The translations under genes and the position numbers were made by a program. The notes under the pieces are model-generated. The model was not told where the DNA came from, made no database searches, and saw nothing but the letters and a program-made list of their open reading frames with translations. Below, piece by piece: positions 1 through 10,939 of a stretch of DNA of 64,000 bases. Source of the stretch: Circinella umbellata (lineage: Eukaryota; Mucoromycota; Mucoromycetes; Mucorales; Lichtheimiaceae); assembly GCA_025093555.1 (NCBI GenBank), contig JAIWNF010000011.1:124001-188000 (forward strand). The letters run 5' to 3'. Within the stretch, counting starts at the first letter, position 1; each line of letters begins with the position of its first letter.

Positions 1-428
1 TGAAATCAAATTTCAAAAATATTCTTAAAGATCTTGTTTCTCTATGTATTTCACTTTTACAACTAAAAAACGATCAAGTAATGACGATATGAAAGTTTAA
101 TATGTATGGTTTTTCTTGTTGGACATCATTTTTTTAATCACTTATACAGGGTTTCCAACAAGTGATGTTACAGCCAGTAGAAATCAATGTCACATGTTCC
201 AAAATTGAAGTCGTTTGCTTGGAAATTAAATGTCTCATTTTTTGATATAGAGATCGCCTGTTTTTAGAAGCAACATTACGAGTGCTGAATTAAGCTTTCT
301 AAGAAAAACCGTTTTGAACATTATTTTTATCACGTTTTGATAATTCGTTTATAAATAAATAAAAAATACCTGCCTTTTTATATTTACCTTTTATGATTAC
401 ATTGTTAGTTATTACGTGTCGTCAAGCT
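1..428. other. Intergenic, AT-rich, no gene seen
   Basis: No reading frame with protein-like character was found on either strand. It borders the 3' end of the decayed transposase and may contain the end of that element, but no convincing terminal inverted repeat or target-site duplication could be matched to the other side. Confidence 0.5.
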
Positions 429-1347
429 TTACAAGCTCTCTTTTCTAAGACACTTATCTAAACATCTATGTGAATGAGAAACGAATCCAATAAAGTCTGT
501 TGATTTTACATTATTACATGCTTCAGGGATTCTTGTCGATAAGGCCTCCTGTTGTAAGAATCGTTGACGTTTCATTTTACTCTACTTTGCAGCGGACCAA
601 ACATGTTTTACATATTGGATTGAGCTCTGGGGAATATGAAGGAAGATATGCACACCGGTATTCACGATATTCAATATATTTTGAAATATCATCAGAAGCG
701 TGTATTGGGGCGTTGTTCATAATCAAATAATACCCTTTCATGTGAGGGTATTTATCCGATTCATCTAATAATGTTTCCTCTAAAAAGCTGATGCAGTGAC
801 CTGTAACAATTCCAGTGCTCAAAATTGCAGATTTTTGACCAGCCTTTCTCTTCTTACTAGGACTAGGTATTCTCACACTAGCTTTGATTAATCCTGAAGC
901 AAAGATGGCCCCCAATACCGTGGTGGTTTTTGCTCTTGTAGTTGGTACAGTTACTGTAGCAGTAGCACCAACCTGTGACCAAGCTCTTGTACGTTTTATA
1001 TTTATATGGAATAGTGATTTATCAAGAAATACACAGTTTGTCAAGAAGTTCCTACCTGTCTCATTCTATTCTCTAACGCGATCACGACGTTCATTAATTT
1101 TATCAGCATTATTTCTTTCAACAGAGTAAAACTCTGATTTTTTCAATGATAAGTTCTATTCTGCCCTCATAAATGCATGTACTATGCTATTGGAGGCTTT
1201 TATATCACTATACCTAAACTCATTCATTAAGTGCTTTAATTGCAGCGGAGGGATTGGAATTGACATACTTAAAACTTTCATTTTGTGCTCCTCATTAAGA
1301 GTACGTTTAATAGGAACATAGGGCACAGAGTGTGATAATTTACTCAT
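429..1347 (-). pseudogene. Decayed Tc1/IS630-like DDE transposase
   Basis: A minus-strand coding remnant of an IS630/Tc1/mariner-superfamily transposase. A single frame runs from an ATG at 1347 to about 600, broken by TAG codons at 1156-1158 and 1066-1068. It contains CVFLDKSLFHINIKRTRAWS (the first catalytic Asp region), TGTVTGH-like spacing, a degenerate version of the second catalytic block (IMNNAPIH, where the family normally has Asp at the first Asn), and YLPSYSPELNPI. A small indel near 600-610 then shifts the frame; the terminal helix (WSAAK, stop, SKMKRQRFLQQ) continues in the next frame to a stop at 429-431. With three stops, a frameshift and a lost catalytic residue it cannot be active. 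No clear terminal inverted repeats were found, so the element is probably truncated. This family is widespread in Mucorales genomes. Confidence 0.85.
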
Positions 1348-2230
1348 TGTGATTTCTTGTTTTACGTAGGCATAGACTTAGAACTTAAGAATACGTATTT
1401 ATATTCTTTGGTATATAATTTCCCTATCCTACGATAATAGGGGTTCACTTGTTTTAGTTTCAGTATATTGATACATGATATGTTTTATATTATCATTATT
1501 ATTGGTATATTATAATTGTTATGTTTCATTTGGTATGATTTGTTTGATATGGTATAATAGAGAAGTAACCGATATTATTATGTTTGGGTTGGATCGGTGT
1601 ATATTATTATTTATTATTATTGATGGTAGGTAGGAATATCACAAATAGTACTTTTTATTGGTGTGTGTGTGTGTGTGTGTGTGTAATATGAATATTATGT
1701 ACTTATCCCGCCGTGAATATGTTAATTTATAAGGTTGAATGCGGTGATGACAAGGAAAAAGTGGCATACTAATATAGTATCAGGAAATAGTCTTGGTTTG
1801 ACGTGCGTGGAGCGTTTTTTGGTAGGCTTTACATTTAAGAGAGATTTTTTCCTGGGGATTTTTCCAGGGCCCACGGTACGCACATACAATCCCGTGAGAG
1901 GTACTATTATTTTATGAAATAAGAGCAGTAGACTCGTTAGCTTCAATAGTACATATATACATTTTAATGAACATATCAATCCTTTTATGTAATAAAAACT
2001 ACACATACCTTATATATATAAGATGTATTATATTATACGTATTATATAATATAATATAATACAATATCGTATTGTTCTTGTTCTTGTTCTTAATGTCTTA
2101 AGGCCTTGATTCTATTTTGATTGATGTAAAACATCAGTATACAAAGCCTTTTTCAAACATTTCATCCAAAGTAATTGAAAGTTCAAAATAAAAAATTGAG
2201 TCATCCTTCACTCATTCGTTATTCAAATGC
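1348..2230. other. Intergenic with GT microsatellite
   Basis: AT-rich spacer with a (GT)12 run at 1661-1684 and a TATA/ATTATA-rich block at about 2010-2070. Short open frames on both strands around 1720-2000 have no recognisable family character and are not called as genes. Confidence 0.5.
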
Positions 2231-2234
2231 CAAA

Positions 2235-2575
2235 ACGCCATAGATGACCACGTTGTGGTATTTCTGACTCGGTTCCATGGATGAGAAACCTGTTGCAGAT
2301 GTCATTTTGCAGCGCCATACGATACATTCTGATCATCATGACTTGGTTTTGTAACTCACTAAAGCCTACGCGCTTATCATCGACTCAAGACAACGCCATA
2401 CAATACTCTCTGATTGTGATGATTTGGCAATGCAATGCAAAACCTAAGCGTGTATCCTGTTACCCAGAAAAAAAATCAGTGATCTGTGGCACCAAAAAGT
2501 GTCGATTCGCCATAGAACTCTCCTTTGGTTCTATGACTCGGCTTTCTTGCTTGAGCAAACCTAGTAAGATACCTA
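2235..2575. repeat. Degenerate tandem repeat, about 80-bp units
   Basis: Four diverged units each begin with CGCCATA, at about 2236, 2313, 2394 and 2508 (spacings about 77, 81 and 114 bp). Within each unit similar blocks recur in the same order: a [T/C]TCTGA or ATGA[C/T]T[C/T/G]GG block, then AA[A/G]CCT followed by A[A/C]GCG[T/C] or TAGTAAGATAC. The last unit contains a perfect 8-bp stem, CATAGAAC and GTTCTATG, and the first a CCAC/GTGG stem. No coding role is evident. The repeat is locally richer in GC than its flanks. Confidence 0.55.
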
Positions 2576-2679
2576 TACTAGTACTATTCCGTTTTTTCCT
2601 CTTTGGACCTCCTCGGAACTCCCTAATACGTTACGATCACTCCACTTGCGATATCTATATATTAAATTCAAAAATATAA

Positions 2680-5600
2680 TTAATTAAACAAAATTCTTTG
2701 TTCTTGAGGAAATTACCGATATGATAAACCAAATCATTATGGAATATTGGATACACATATGTATTTACCCTGTTGCCCCAAAAATATACTGTTTTGTAAA
2801 GTATGTAATAAAAAATCGGATCTCATCTTGAACAAGGCATATCGATAATATTGACTCCGTGGAGGAAACAGTTCCTATAAGTAGCAAAAAAGTCAGTACA
2901 GTGATAAAACTAGACATCTTTGTAAATTGATCTTGAAACCATTCATCTACTTGTTTGGTCATTACCTTGTTAACACAATTATACAGTAACGTAAAGATAG
3001 CGTAAACTGCATTTCATTTCGAAACCAGAGTACGGACCTTTCTTGCTTTTGAATCTGACAAACTTAAATAAAAGAAACTTAATATAAAGGTGAGTGAAAT
3101 TCTTTCACAATAAAAAAAAACAACGCATGTCGTGTCTTTTGTTTCTCTTTATTTCTCCACTGAATATATGGCTTTATGAATACTTTTTTTTTTTTACCAA
3201 CATGAGGGACGACTATTGCATTAACTAAACAATAAAACAAGTGTTTTCCGAAAACGCTTGCTCCATTAAATACCAACCATAAAATGTCATTTGACTCTTA
3301 TTAAAAAAAAGAATAAAGGAATTATGAGTTTTTTTTTCTCAAAAAGAAACAAGTAGTGTAGTTTAAAGAAAAAGGAATGTAGTTACAAATAATAACGATA
3401 GTAGAAAAAAAAGATTATAAAAGTAGAATGGGGTCATAACTTTTAAGGTACATGACGATAAAAGAGGTGTTTAAAATAATAATAAAATATGATAGTTGTA
3501 CTTTACCGCAGTTATTGACACGAGGATTCGCGAAAGAAAACCTCAGATTAACTTATTATAATGGATGTCAGCCAATAAGACGGCGCCAAAATGCCCGCAG
3601 AGTTTTTTTTACTGTGCATTCTGCAGTGCAATGTCTCCCAAATGACGTTATGGTTATGCAATGGTAGAGTTAAAATATTATTTAAATAACGTGAATATAC
3701 TTTCTTTTTTGGTTTTTTGGAATGTGAAGCATTTTTCATAATACAAAACGGCGATTGCGTCCTATACAACTGAAGTTGACTTTATAAAAACCAAATAGGG
3801 TTCCTGTAATCTCAAAGTTAGCCAACAATAAGAATTATTGTACATAACCATAGAAATATATAACGCGTTATTAAGAAGCCTATGTAATATCATGGTCGTC
3901 AAGGAGAAGAAAAAGCCTTTGGTATGAAGTAGTTTTGGTATAAATTCACAAGGTAGAACCAGCTAAAAAAACAAAATCTGTAACGGATAGACATATATAT
4001 ATAATAACGTATTTTTCTACCTCTGGTACTAATGAACTAGGTGACTTCAAGGATAGACTCGACTTTAGTCATCTGGCATAGTTTCAAGGAAGATTCAAAT
4101 CGTATTTGACAGTTGTTGCCGGAAACTATTACGTTGAATAGCTTTTTTTTTTTTTTTGAATCTCGACTGGGACCTTTGGTATAATAAGGGTTTTCAAAAA
4201 TTTAAAAAATCGATTTTGAAATCGACGAACAAAATTCATTTTTTAAACCCCCCCCTAATACTTGAGATAGCTATCGAAACTCCATTGTACGAAAGGAGTT
4301 TGATGGAAATACTTGTTTACGCCACAAACGCGTTTGCTTATTACAAATTGGTGAGTATAGTGGAAGTAGAAAGTGGAAGGAGATCAATAAAAAAAAGACA
4401 GAAAGAGTTTCAATGAAGTAACACTTGAAGGGGTACTATACTCCGCAACATATTTAAGCATTTGAGTTTAGCACTACACCTCGGACAACGTAATACTTGT
4501 AATTTTTTATGTTCACTTGGTAATAGTAGCAATTTATACATAATAATAATGAGACATATGATATGCATAGAATTATTTTTTATTATTACTAGCCAAGTCG
4601 CAAACATAGGGGATAATGAAAAGATGCTGAAGCACTAACATAAGTATACTAGTAACATCAGCCAATGATACGGGAAAGCTTGTAAAGAACCGGTCAATAG
4701 TTGTGTTGGCACAAGTTGCTGTAACTCCTTCTGGAAGAGCCACTTGGAACGTGTGTGCATATATGCGGAACCATACTTACGACCTTGCTGCCACCCCCCC
4801 CTTTTATTTATAGATTGAGGTTGCTTCACAGTACTACACAAACAAATGATTTAATAATGGAAGCATGTCATTATATAAAAAGAGGGGATGCCCACAATAC
4901 TGTTTTATATATTAATCGATCACCATGCGTTCGTCCTTATCCTTGTATCTCTTGGTATTTTGCCCTACCAGTCATCAGTTGCGCTGAAAAGAATGAACTG
5001 TTACAGGGTCAATACTTTGACAGGATTAATGAAATCAGTACGACGATTAATAAAATAGACATCATTATGCATATGAGCTCCGTAAGCTTTGCTTTCTTCA
5101 ATAATAAATAGTGGCATTATACTCGTCAACATGAAAATCGTCCATAATCAAAACGTAATGCTGCTTCTGGAACATGGATAGGGTGCGCGTATTGAACTAC
5201 CGTACGTAGTTTGGCAGTTTTGTCTGTCAAAATACCTCCTAGAGCAAGAAATCTTTATTGTTAAAATACAGACAGGACTGTGTACTCTATCGTTATGTAT
5301 GCCATCTTCTGTAAAATGTAACAAATATATACTATAATTGATGCGTTGTGAATAGTTTATTATTAAAGGTATTAGTAAAATAAAAATGATTATGTGCTTA
5401 TTGTATTATGAAGAATTAATGTTATCTAATCTAAAGCGTAAATAAATATAATACAAAAAAAAAAAGAGAGGGGGGGTCAAGTGACAATACATTCGTAGAC
5501 TATCTCAAAAAATAAAATAAAAAAACCGAAGAAAGTATGAAATGAAACGAAAATATATATAAATATAAGAGAGAGAAAACGAAAACGCAAAAAGCGGACT

Positions 5601-5700
5601 CAAATAATCGTTTGGAGATAATGAGAAGAGAAAAAGAAAAAAGATTACCGAATTTGAATTATAAGTAGTAGTAGGGTATATAATAATAATAACAAATAAT
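2680..5700. other. Gene-poor 3-kb spacer
   Basis: No gene was recognised. The stretch contains poly-A/T tracts, a poly-C run (about 4249-4255 and 4794-4802) and several open frames of 60-118 codons (for example 4755-5111 plus). These have no recognisable domain, no clear start context and are interrupted in all plausible extensions. A diverged transposon remnant cannot be excluded. Confidence 0.45.
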
Positions 5701-5707
5701 TAGTCTC

Positions 5708-6297
5708 TTATTCTTCTTCAACAACATCGTATAATACACGTATCCGTAAAGAACAATTATCACAACAAACAACATCAATGCCTTGTTCTAAATCATTTTC
5801 GGTAATAGCGTATATACCAGAACATCGACATACTAATGAAAATGTCAATGTTTTTTCATTATATTCCATATCATCGAGATCAATCTCACTGTTAATCACA
5901 GCTGCTCGATGTTGATGACGACCTAAATTTGAAGGATTAGGTTTTATTTCATCCCCCGTTAAAAACTTGTAATAACAGTTATAATTTACCATTTACTAAC
6001 CTGCAAGTTCTTCGTCATATGCTTTACGAGTTGTTGGATTTCTTAATATTTCCCAAGCTTGAAGAATACGTTGTGCTTGATCATTATCTTGTTGTATTGT
6101 ACCTTGTCGATCGGGATGATGCTAATTTTATTTTATTTTATTGACATTTGACAGATCAGTTTAAAATGATTAATATTCATTCAATGTATATATATATATT
6201 TATACATTACCCTCAAAATAAGTTGTTGAAAACGAGATTTAATGTGTTCTGTCGTTGCAGTTTCCGAAACATTCAAAACTTCATAATGAGTTTCCAT
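5708..6297 (-). CDS. DPH4: Diphthamide biosynthesis protein 4 (J domain + CSL zinc finger)
   Basis: Three exons (6297-6211, 6121-6001, 5922-5708) encode about 140 residues. Residues 1-70 form a J domain starting METHYEVLNVSE, with the HPD motif at residues 31-33 immediately after the first splice junction. The second intron (GTTAGT...CTAATCC...TTTAG) joins the J domain to a DPH-type CSL zinc-binding domain, with cysteines in CRC and CCDNC. J domain plus CSL is the architecture of DPH4 (yeast Jjj3, human DNAJC24), a cytosolic J-protein and iron/zinc binder that supports the first step of diphthamide synthesis on elongation factor 2. I chose the ATG at 6297 because the J domain begins there; an in-frame ATG at 6372 would add an unlikely hydrophobic leader. 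Length matches the family. Confidence 0.88.
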
Positions 6298-7670
6298 TTC
6301 ACCAAGTGCATAAAGAAAAAAAAAACTTAACAGTAACAATTCAGCTCTGTATATAGGAAAATGGTTCTTCATCGACGACGTGACAAATGTTTTTTTACTC
6401 CGATTTATTGTTCAAAAATCAGTTAAACACTTTGAGATTTTGGCATGATAAAATGATCAAGTCAGAATATCCATCAGTATGAATATAGATATCTTTTATA
6501 AGTGACCCATTTTTTTTTTTTTTTTTTACGTTACAGTAAACTCAAAAATTTAATTTGTTGAATAGAACAATAGGATAATATATAAAAAAAAGTTACGTAG
6601 GTTGAGGTATAATCTCGCTACTAAAAACATGTAACTGTGTAAACTTTTTTTTGCTAGTCATTAAATTATTCATTGTGGTCAATTTCCTGATGAAATTCTC
6701 GACAAGTAATGAGTAACTATAAGTAAATAAAGTCGTCAACGCAACAGTTCAAATTTTTATCTGTTGTTTTTCTTAAAAAAAAAATTATATCCGTTATTAA
6801 ATACATACTAATGTTCTTTTGTAAATATCACAAACCCATCTTGGGATTTATGATATTGCGGCGCATGAAATGGAAGTTTTCCTGCGGGTTAAAGTTTTGA
6901 GACAGAGCCAAATATAATCTTTTTTACGTCTATTGTCTAATTCACTCTCAAAATTATATACCCAATCGAACAAAAGCCATTTGTTTTTTGATAAAAAAAA
7001 ATCGTTAAGTGTTATAATAACTGATTGGATCGTGCTCTTAAAGTCCATCGTCGCGATTGGGATTGTTCGCTTGATTATACCGTAGAAATTCTAGTTATGT
7101 TGTGACGACAACTGTGTTACCATGGAAACAATGCATGAAGATAATATTTTTTTTCTTTTTTTACCACGTAATTATATTCAATAGGGTTTCGATGGATCAA
7201 GGAGAATAGTATATAGGATAAATGCCTTTAAATGAATAATCGTTGCTTTCCCAACAAGAAATTTGCAAGTCAGACAAGAATTCGATTAAAATGCATAACA
7301 CTGTATCCCACTCTTATTTGCTGTTGTCCATACATGAGACATGATAGAAGGCGTCTTTACCCGAACCTGGAAAAGGGGGTCTAATGATTTTATAAAAACC
7401 CGTTGACTCACTCGGGAGAAGGATTCGGACTTTTTTTGTTCACTGTATATCTTTTACAAAAAATATTTTATCCCATAAAATAGATAAATAAAAATAGAGT
7501 TATAACATAAAGTATTCTAATTACATATACAAAGGTCTTCACTTTTGTAGGGAGATCTGAAAGAATAGATATATAGGATGGGATTATATGCTCTGTGTGT
7601 TTATCCGAGTGTTTAAAATCAAAAGTGTGTGTAACAAGTTTTGAAATTCGGCGCCTTTGACCGGCCAATT
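6298..7670. other. Divergent promoter region between DPH4 and the P450
   Basis: About 1.4 kb separating the two divergently transcribed genes, AT-rich with poly-T runs. A minus-strand open frame at 6848-7048 and neighbouring splice-like signals (GTATGT near 6812) were examined but did not give a recognisable protein. Confidence 0.45.
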
Positions 7671-7681
7671 TTATATATATA
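7671..7681 (+). promoter_or_regulatory. TATA-like element upstream of the P450 gene
   Basis: TTATATATATA lies 67-77 bp upstream of the P450 start codon at 7748, just after a GC-richer GACCGGCCAA block. Position and sequence fit a TATA box. It is an inference from spacing only. Confidence 0.45.
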
Positions 7682-7747
7682 CTGGGGCTTGTACACTATG
7701 AAGCAGAAAAAAAAAAGTTCTTATAGGACCCAATTTTTACACACACG

Positions 7748-10217
7748 ATGACATCTATTCTACAACAAATCACTTCTGTTTTATCAGTCAACAAAGTTAA
7801 TTTATCTACAAGTTATAAGTTGCTGGAATCTATTTCGATTGGAAGTGCAGTTGCTATCGTTTGTGGAACTACTTTAGGACTCTTGATACTTAAATACCAT
7901 GATCGTGCTCTATTTACTGAAAAACCAAAAGGTGCTCCGTTTCATGGTGGGCTTCCATTGTTTGGTAGTTTATTTGAACAAATCAAATATAAGGATATAA
8001 TTCACGATGGTACTCTTTACTTGATGGAAAAATATGATACTATGACCTTGTAAGTGTAGAATAAAATATTTGAACAAAACTGCCAAATTTATGAAATATT
8101 AATATTTATATAATTATTACCAACAAAAAAAAAATGCTTAATTGATAATAACTAGCGGAATGACAATATTTGGTCTTCCAGCCACGGTAATAACCATTAA
8201 CCCAGATAATGTTGAATATATTTTGAAAAGTAAGATGAAAGAAAAAAAAAGCAAATCATTCATATAATATTAAGTTGTATCTTCAATAAAAAAAAATATT
8301 CTCGTTCTTACTGATGTGTAATCTTAATGTGTTTATAATATAATAGCCAACTTCGCTAATTATATTAAGGGCCATGAAGCATAGTAAGTTAATTGAAATG
8401 TTTTGTATTTACGTATCATGGGATACTGACAGTAAGAGATCATGTTACTTTAGTGAAATGTCAAAAGACTTGCTTGGTCACGGTATATTCTCAGCTGATG
8501 GAGAAAAATGGAGGTAATACATATAAAAATATTATTTCTATGTTTACTTCTTATATATAATATTATAGGAGTACATTGCTAATACTTATACTCTTAATAG
8601 ATGGCAACGAAAATCAGCAAGTCTTATTTTCAATGTTGTCAATTTCCGAGATCATTTTTCCCAGTAAGTTAAACTATTTTATAAGCTTACTATTTAAGTA
8701 CCAAAAGAAATCAATAGACTGTTAGCTAGTTAACTGATCTACGTATTTGCATTTTTTATCTTATAGAGTGTTTATTGAAGAATTTGATGTTATGGCTAAA
8801 AATATTTTTGACAAGAAAGCATTGAACGGAAAACCTATTGATTTTCATGATGTGATTTATAAATATACACTTGATTCTTTTGTTGAGTAAGTTCTATTAC
8901 GGACTCCATTATTTTGATATAGTTTTGACTTATCATAAACTATGCGAAACAATTATTTTTAATCTTTTTTATTTTTTATTTTGACAGCATCGGTTTTGGA
9001 AAACAACTTAATTCATTATTATGCAAAGAAAAAGTACCATTTGCTGAATCATTTGATGTTTGTCAACGCAATTGTTCAGATCGGTTTATCGATCCATTTA
9101 CAGACTTGTATGATTTACTCAAACCAATCACTCATCCAGGTACCATGCGTATTAAGGATCATGTCAAAACAATTGATGACTTTGCTTATAAACTGATTCG
9201 TGAACGACGGGAACAAATGAAACAAGGTGGAGAGTACAAGGATTTATTATCTCGATTCATGAATGCCAAGAATGAATACAATGAATTGCTTAATGATATA
9301 GAGCTGCGTGATACTATATTGAATTTCATTATTGCTGGACGAGATACTACAGCTCAAGCTCTTAGCTGGGGATTTTATTTACTTATGAATCATCCTCGCG
9401 TCGAAGAAAAACTTTTGGATGAAATTAATCAATTTTTCCCTGATGATAATAAGGAATTAAACGCTGCTGAATATTATGATCTTATTAAAAAGTTACCCTA
9501 TGCACATGCTGTGTAAGTACTCTTATAATTTAATACAGAATCCTCTCTCACATAATATAAATAATTATTTATATCTAACGAATTAATTTTAAAATAATAA
9601 ACAACAGGTTTTATGAGGTAAATAATAATATTTACGAAGAGGGCTTTTACTTACACACAGTTTTAAACTTGTCAACTAATTTATATAATTGAAATAATTA
9701 CGTAGACACTTCGTCTTTATCCTTCAGTCCCAGCGAATGGCAAAATTGCTTTGGCTGATGATATTTTACCCGATGGAACACATGTCAAGAAAGGTGAACT
9801 TGTTCAATGGGTTCCTTATGCAATGGGTCGGTCTACCAAGATTTGGGGAGCAGATGCAAAAGCTTTTATACCTGAACGTTGGATTTCAGAAGATGGTAGT
9901 TTGCGCCGTGAGTCAGCAGGTCGATGGCCTGCTTTCCATGCCGGTCCACGTATTTGTAATTAACAGTTTGTTTTTTTCTTCTCCTTCTAATGATAATTAG
10001 ACTATTAATAACATGACTGACATAAATACACATTTAACAACACTATATAGGTCCTGGACAAAACTTAGCAACATTAGAAGCCTTGATTGCTATGACCTCA
10101 TTGTTAAAACGCTATAAGTTTAAACTTGTACCTGGTCAAAATATTACGTATGAAACATCTTTAACATGTCCCATGAAAGAAGGTATGAATGTTACTGTTG
10201 AACGTCGTCAAAAATAA
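7748..10217 (+). CDS. Cytochrome P450 monooxygenase
   Basis: Ten exons: 7748-8049, 8156-8229, 8347-8383, 8454-8513, 8601-8663, 8767-8886, 8988-9512, 9608-9617, 9706-9955, 10051-10217. They join in phase to 535 residues, a normal P450 length. An N-terminal hydrophobic segment (about residues 29-50) should anchor it in the ER membrane. The oxygen-binding I-helix motif AGRDTT is at 335-340, the K-helix ExxR (ETLR) at 397-400 and the haem loop FHAGPRIC at 474-481 with Cys481 as haem ligand. The ExxR glutamate sits at the end of a 10-nt microexon, and the haem Cys codon is split by the last intron. The W(Q)RK helix-C motif is present (WRWQRKSA). The I-helix and haem region resemble fatty-acid/alkane hydroxylase-type fungal P450s, but substrate cannot be read from sequence. 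Confidence 0.93.
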
Positions 10218-10939
10218 CCGTTACATTCACATCCCTTTTAGCTATAGAATAATGTTTTCTATATTATATATTGTCTTGCTATACAATACGTATTATGATT
10301 CCGTAATAAATTAATACTTGATAGTCTTTTCACTTTCCATCATTCCCTCGAGCAAATATACAGTAGTAAAAAGAAGTCTTCTTTAAGTGTCCCACTTTTT
10401 TTTTTATACATGTACCATTATGTTTATATATTATCCTAATATCATTAAAAATGCCTTTCTATTAATTAAGATTTCTTTCATAAACACTCTTGATAGCATT
10501 ACCTAAACTGAGCCCCCATTATTTAATTCCATCATCATTCAGTATTTGAATCTTTCACAGCATTGGAATCGTCTCTTAGAGAAATAAAATCATTTAGAGT
10601 TGTTATAGGTATAGTCAGGTAGACGTTTTTAGTTCTGTATTATTGACAGATAATAATATGAAATTGAGCTTTATAAAACATATTATTTTTAGATTAATAG
10701 AAGTATAGGTATGGAAACAACAAAGATAGGAAATAATGAAAAGAGTAGGGTGTATTGAAAAGAGATATAACTTCTGGCCAGAGTATTTTTTGTTATTGTT
10801 ATTGTTATTGTTATATATAAATATCCTTTATCAAATGGCATTAGTATTATTATTATATGTACAAATGGTAAGTTATGTTAATGTTATTATTGTTGTTGTG
10901 TATATATGTTTTTGTAATGTATGAATGGTTTTTTTTTCT
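10218..10939. other. Convergent 3' flanks
   Basis: About 720 bp between the convergent P450 and hydrolase genes. AATAAA-like signals occur (10303, 10582), as expected for polyadenylation on the plus strand. A TTATTG repeat is at about 10793-10815. No gene was seen. Confidence 0.5.

Noticed and set aside
1722..2006. 94-codon minus-strand frame with VRTVGPGKIPRKKSLL.
   Set aside because: No domain recognised; hydrophobic start is AT-rich translation. A transposon fragment is possible but unproven.
4755..5111. 118-codon plus-strand open frame.
   Set aside because: Composition and lack of any recognisable motif; no supporting splice or promoter signals. Could be a very old transposon fragment but nothing shows it.
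6640..7060. Possible small minus-strand gene (frame 6848-7048 and splice-like GTATGT near 6812, ending CREFHQEIDHNE in one reading).
   Set aside because: Fragments in different frames look protein-like, but no join gave a consistent start, phase and recognisable domain. It may be chance in AT-rich DNA.
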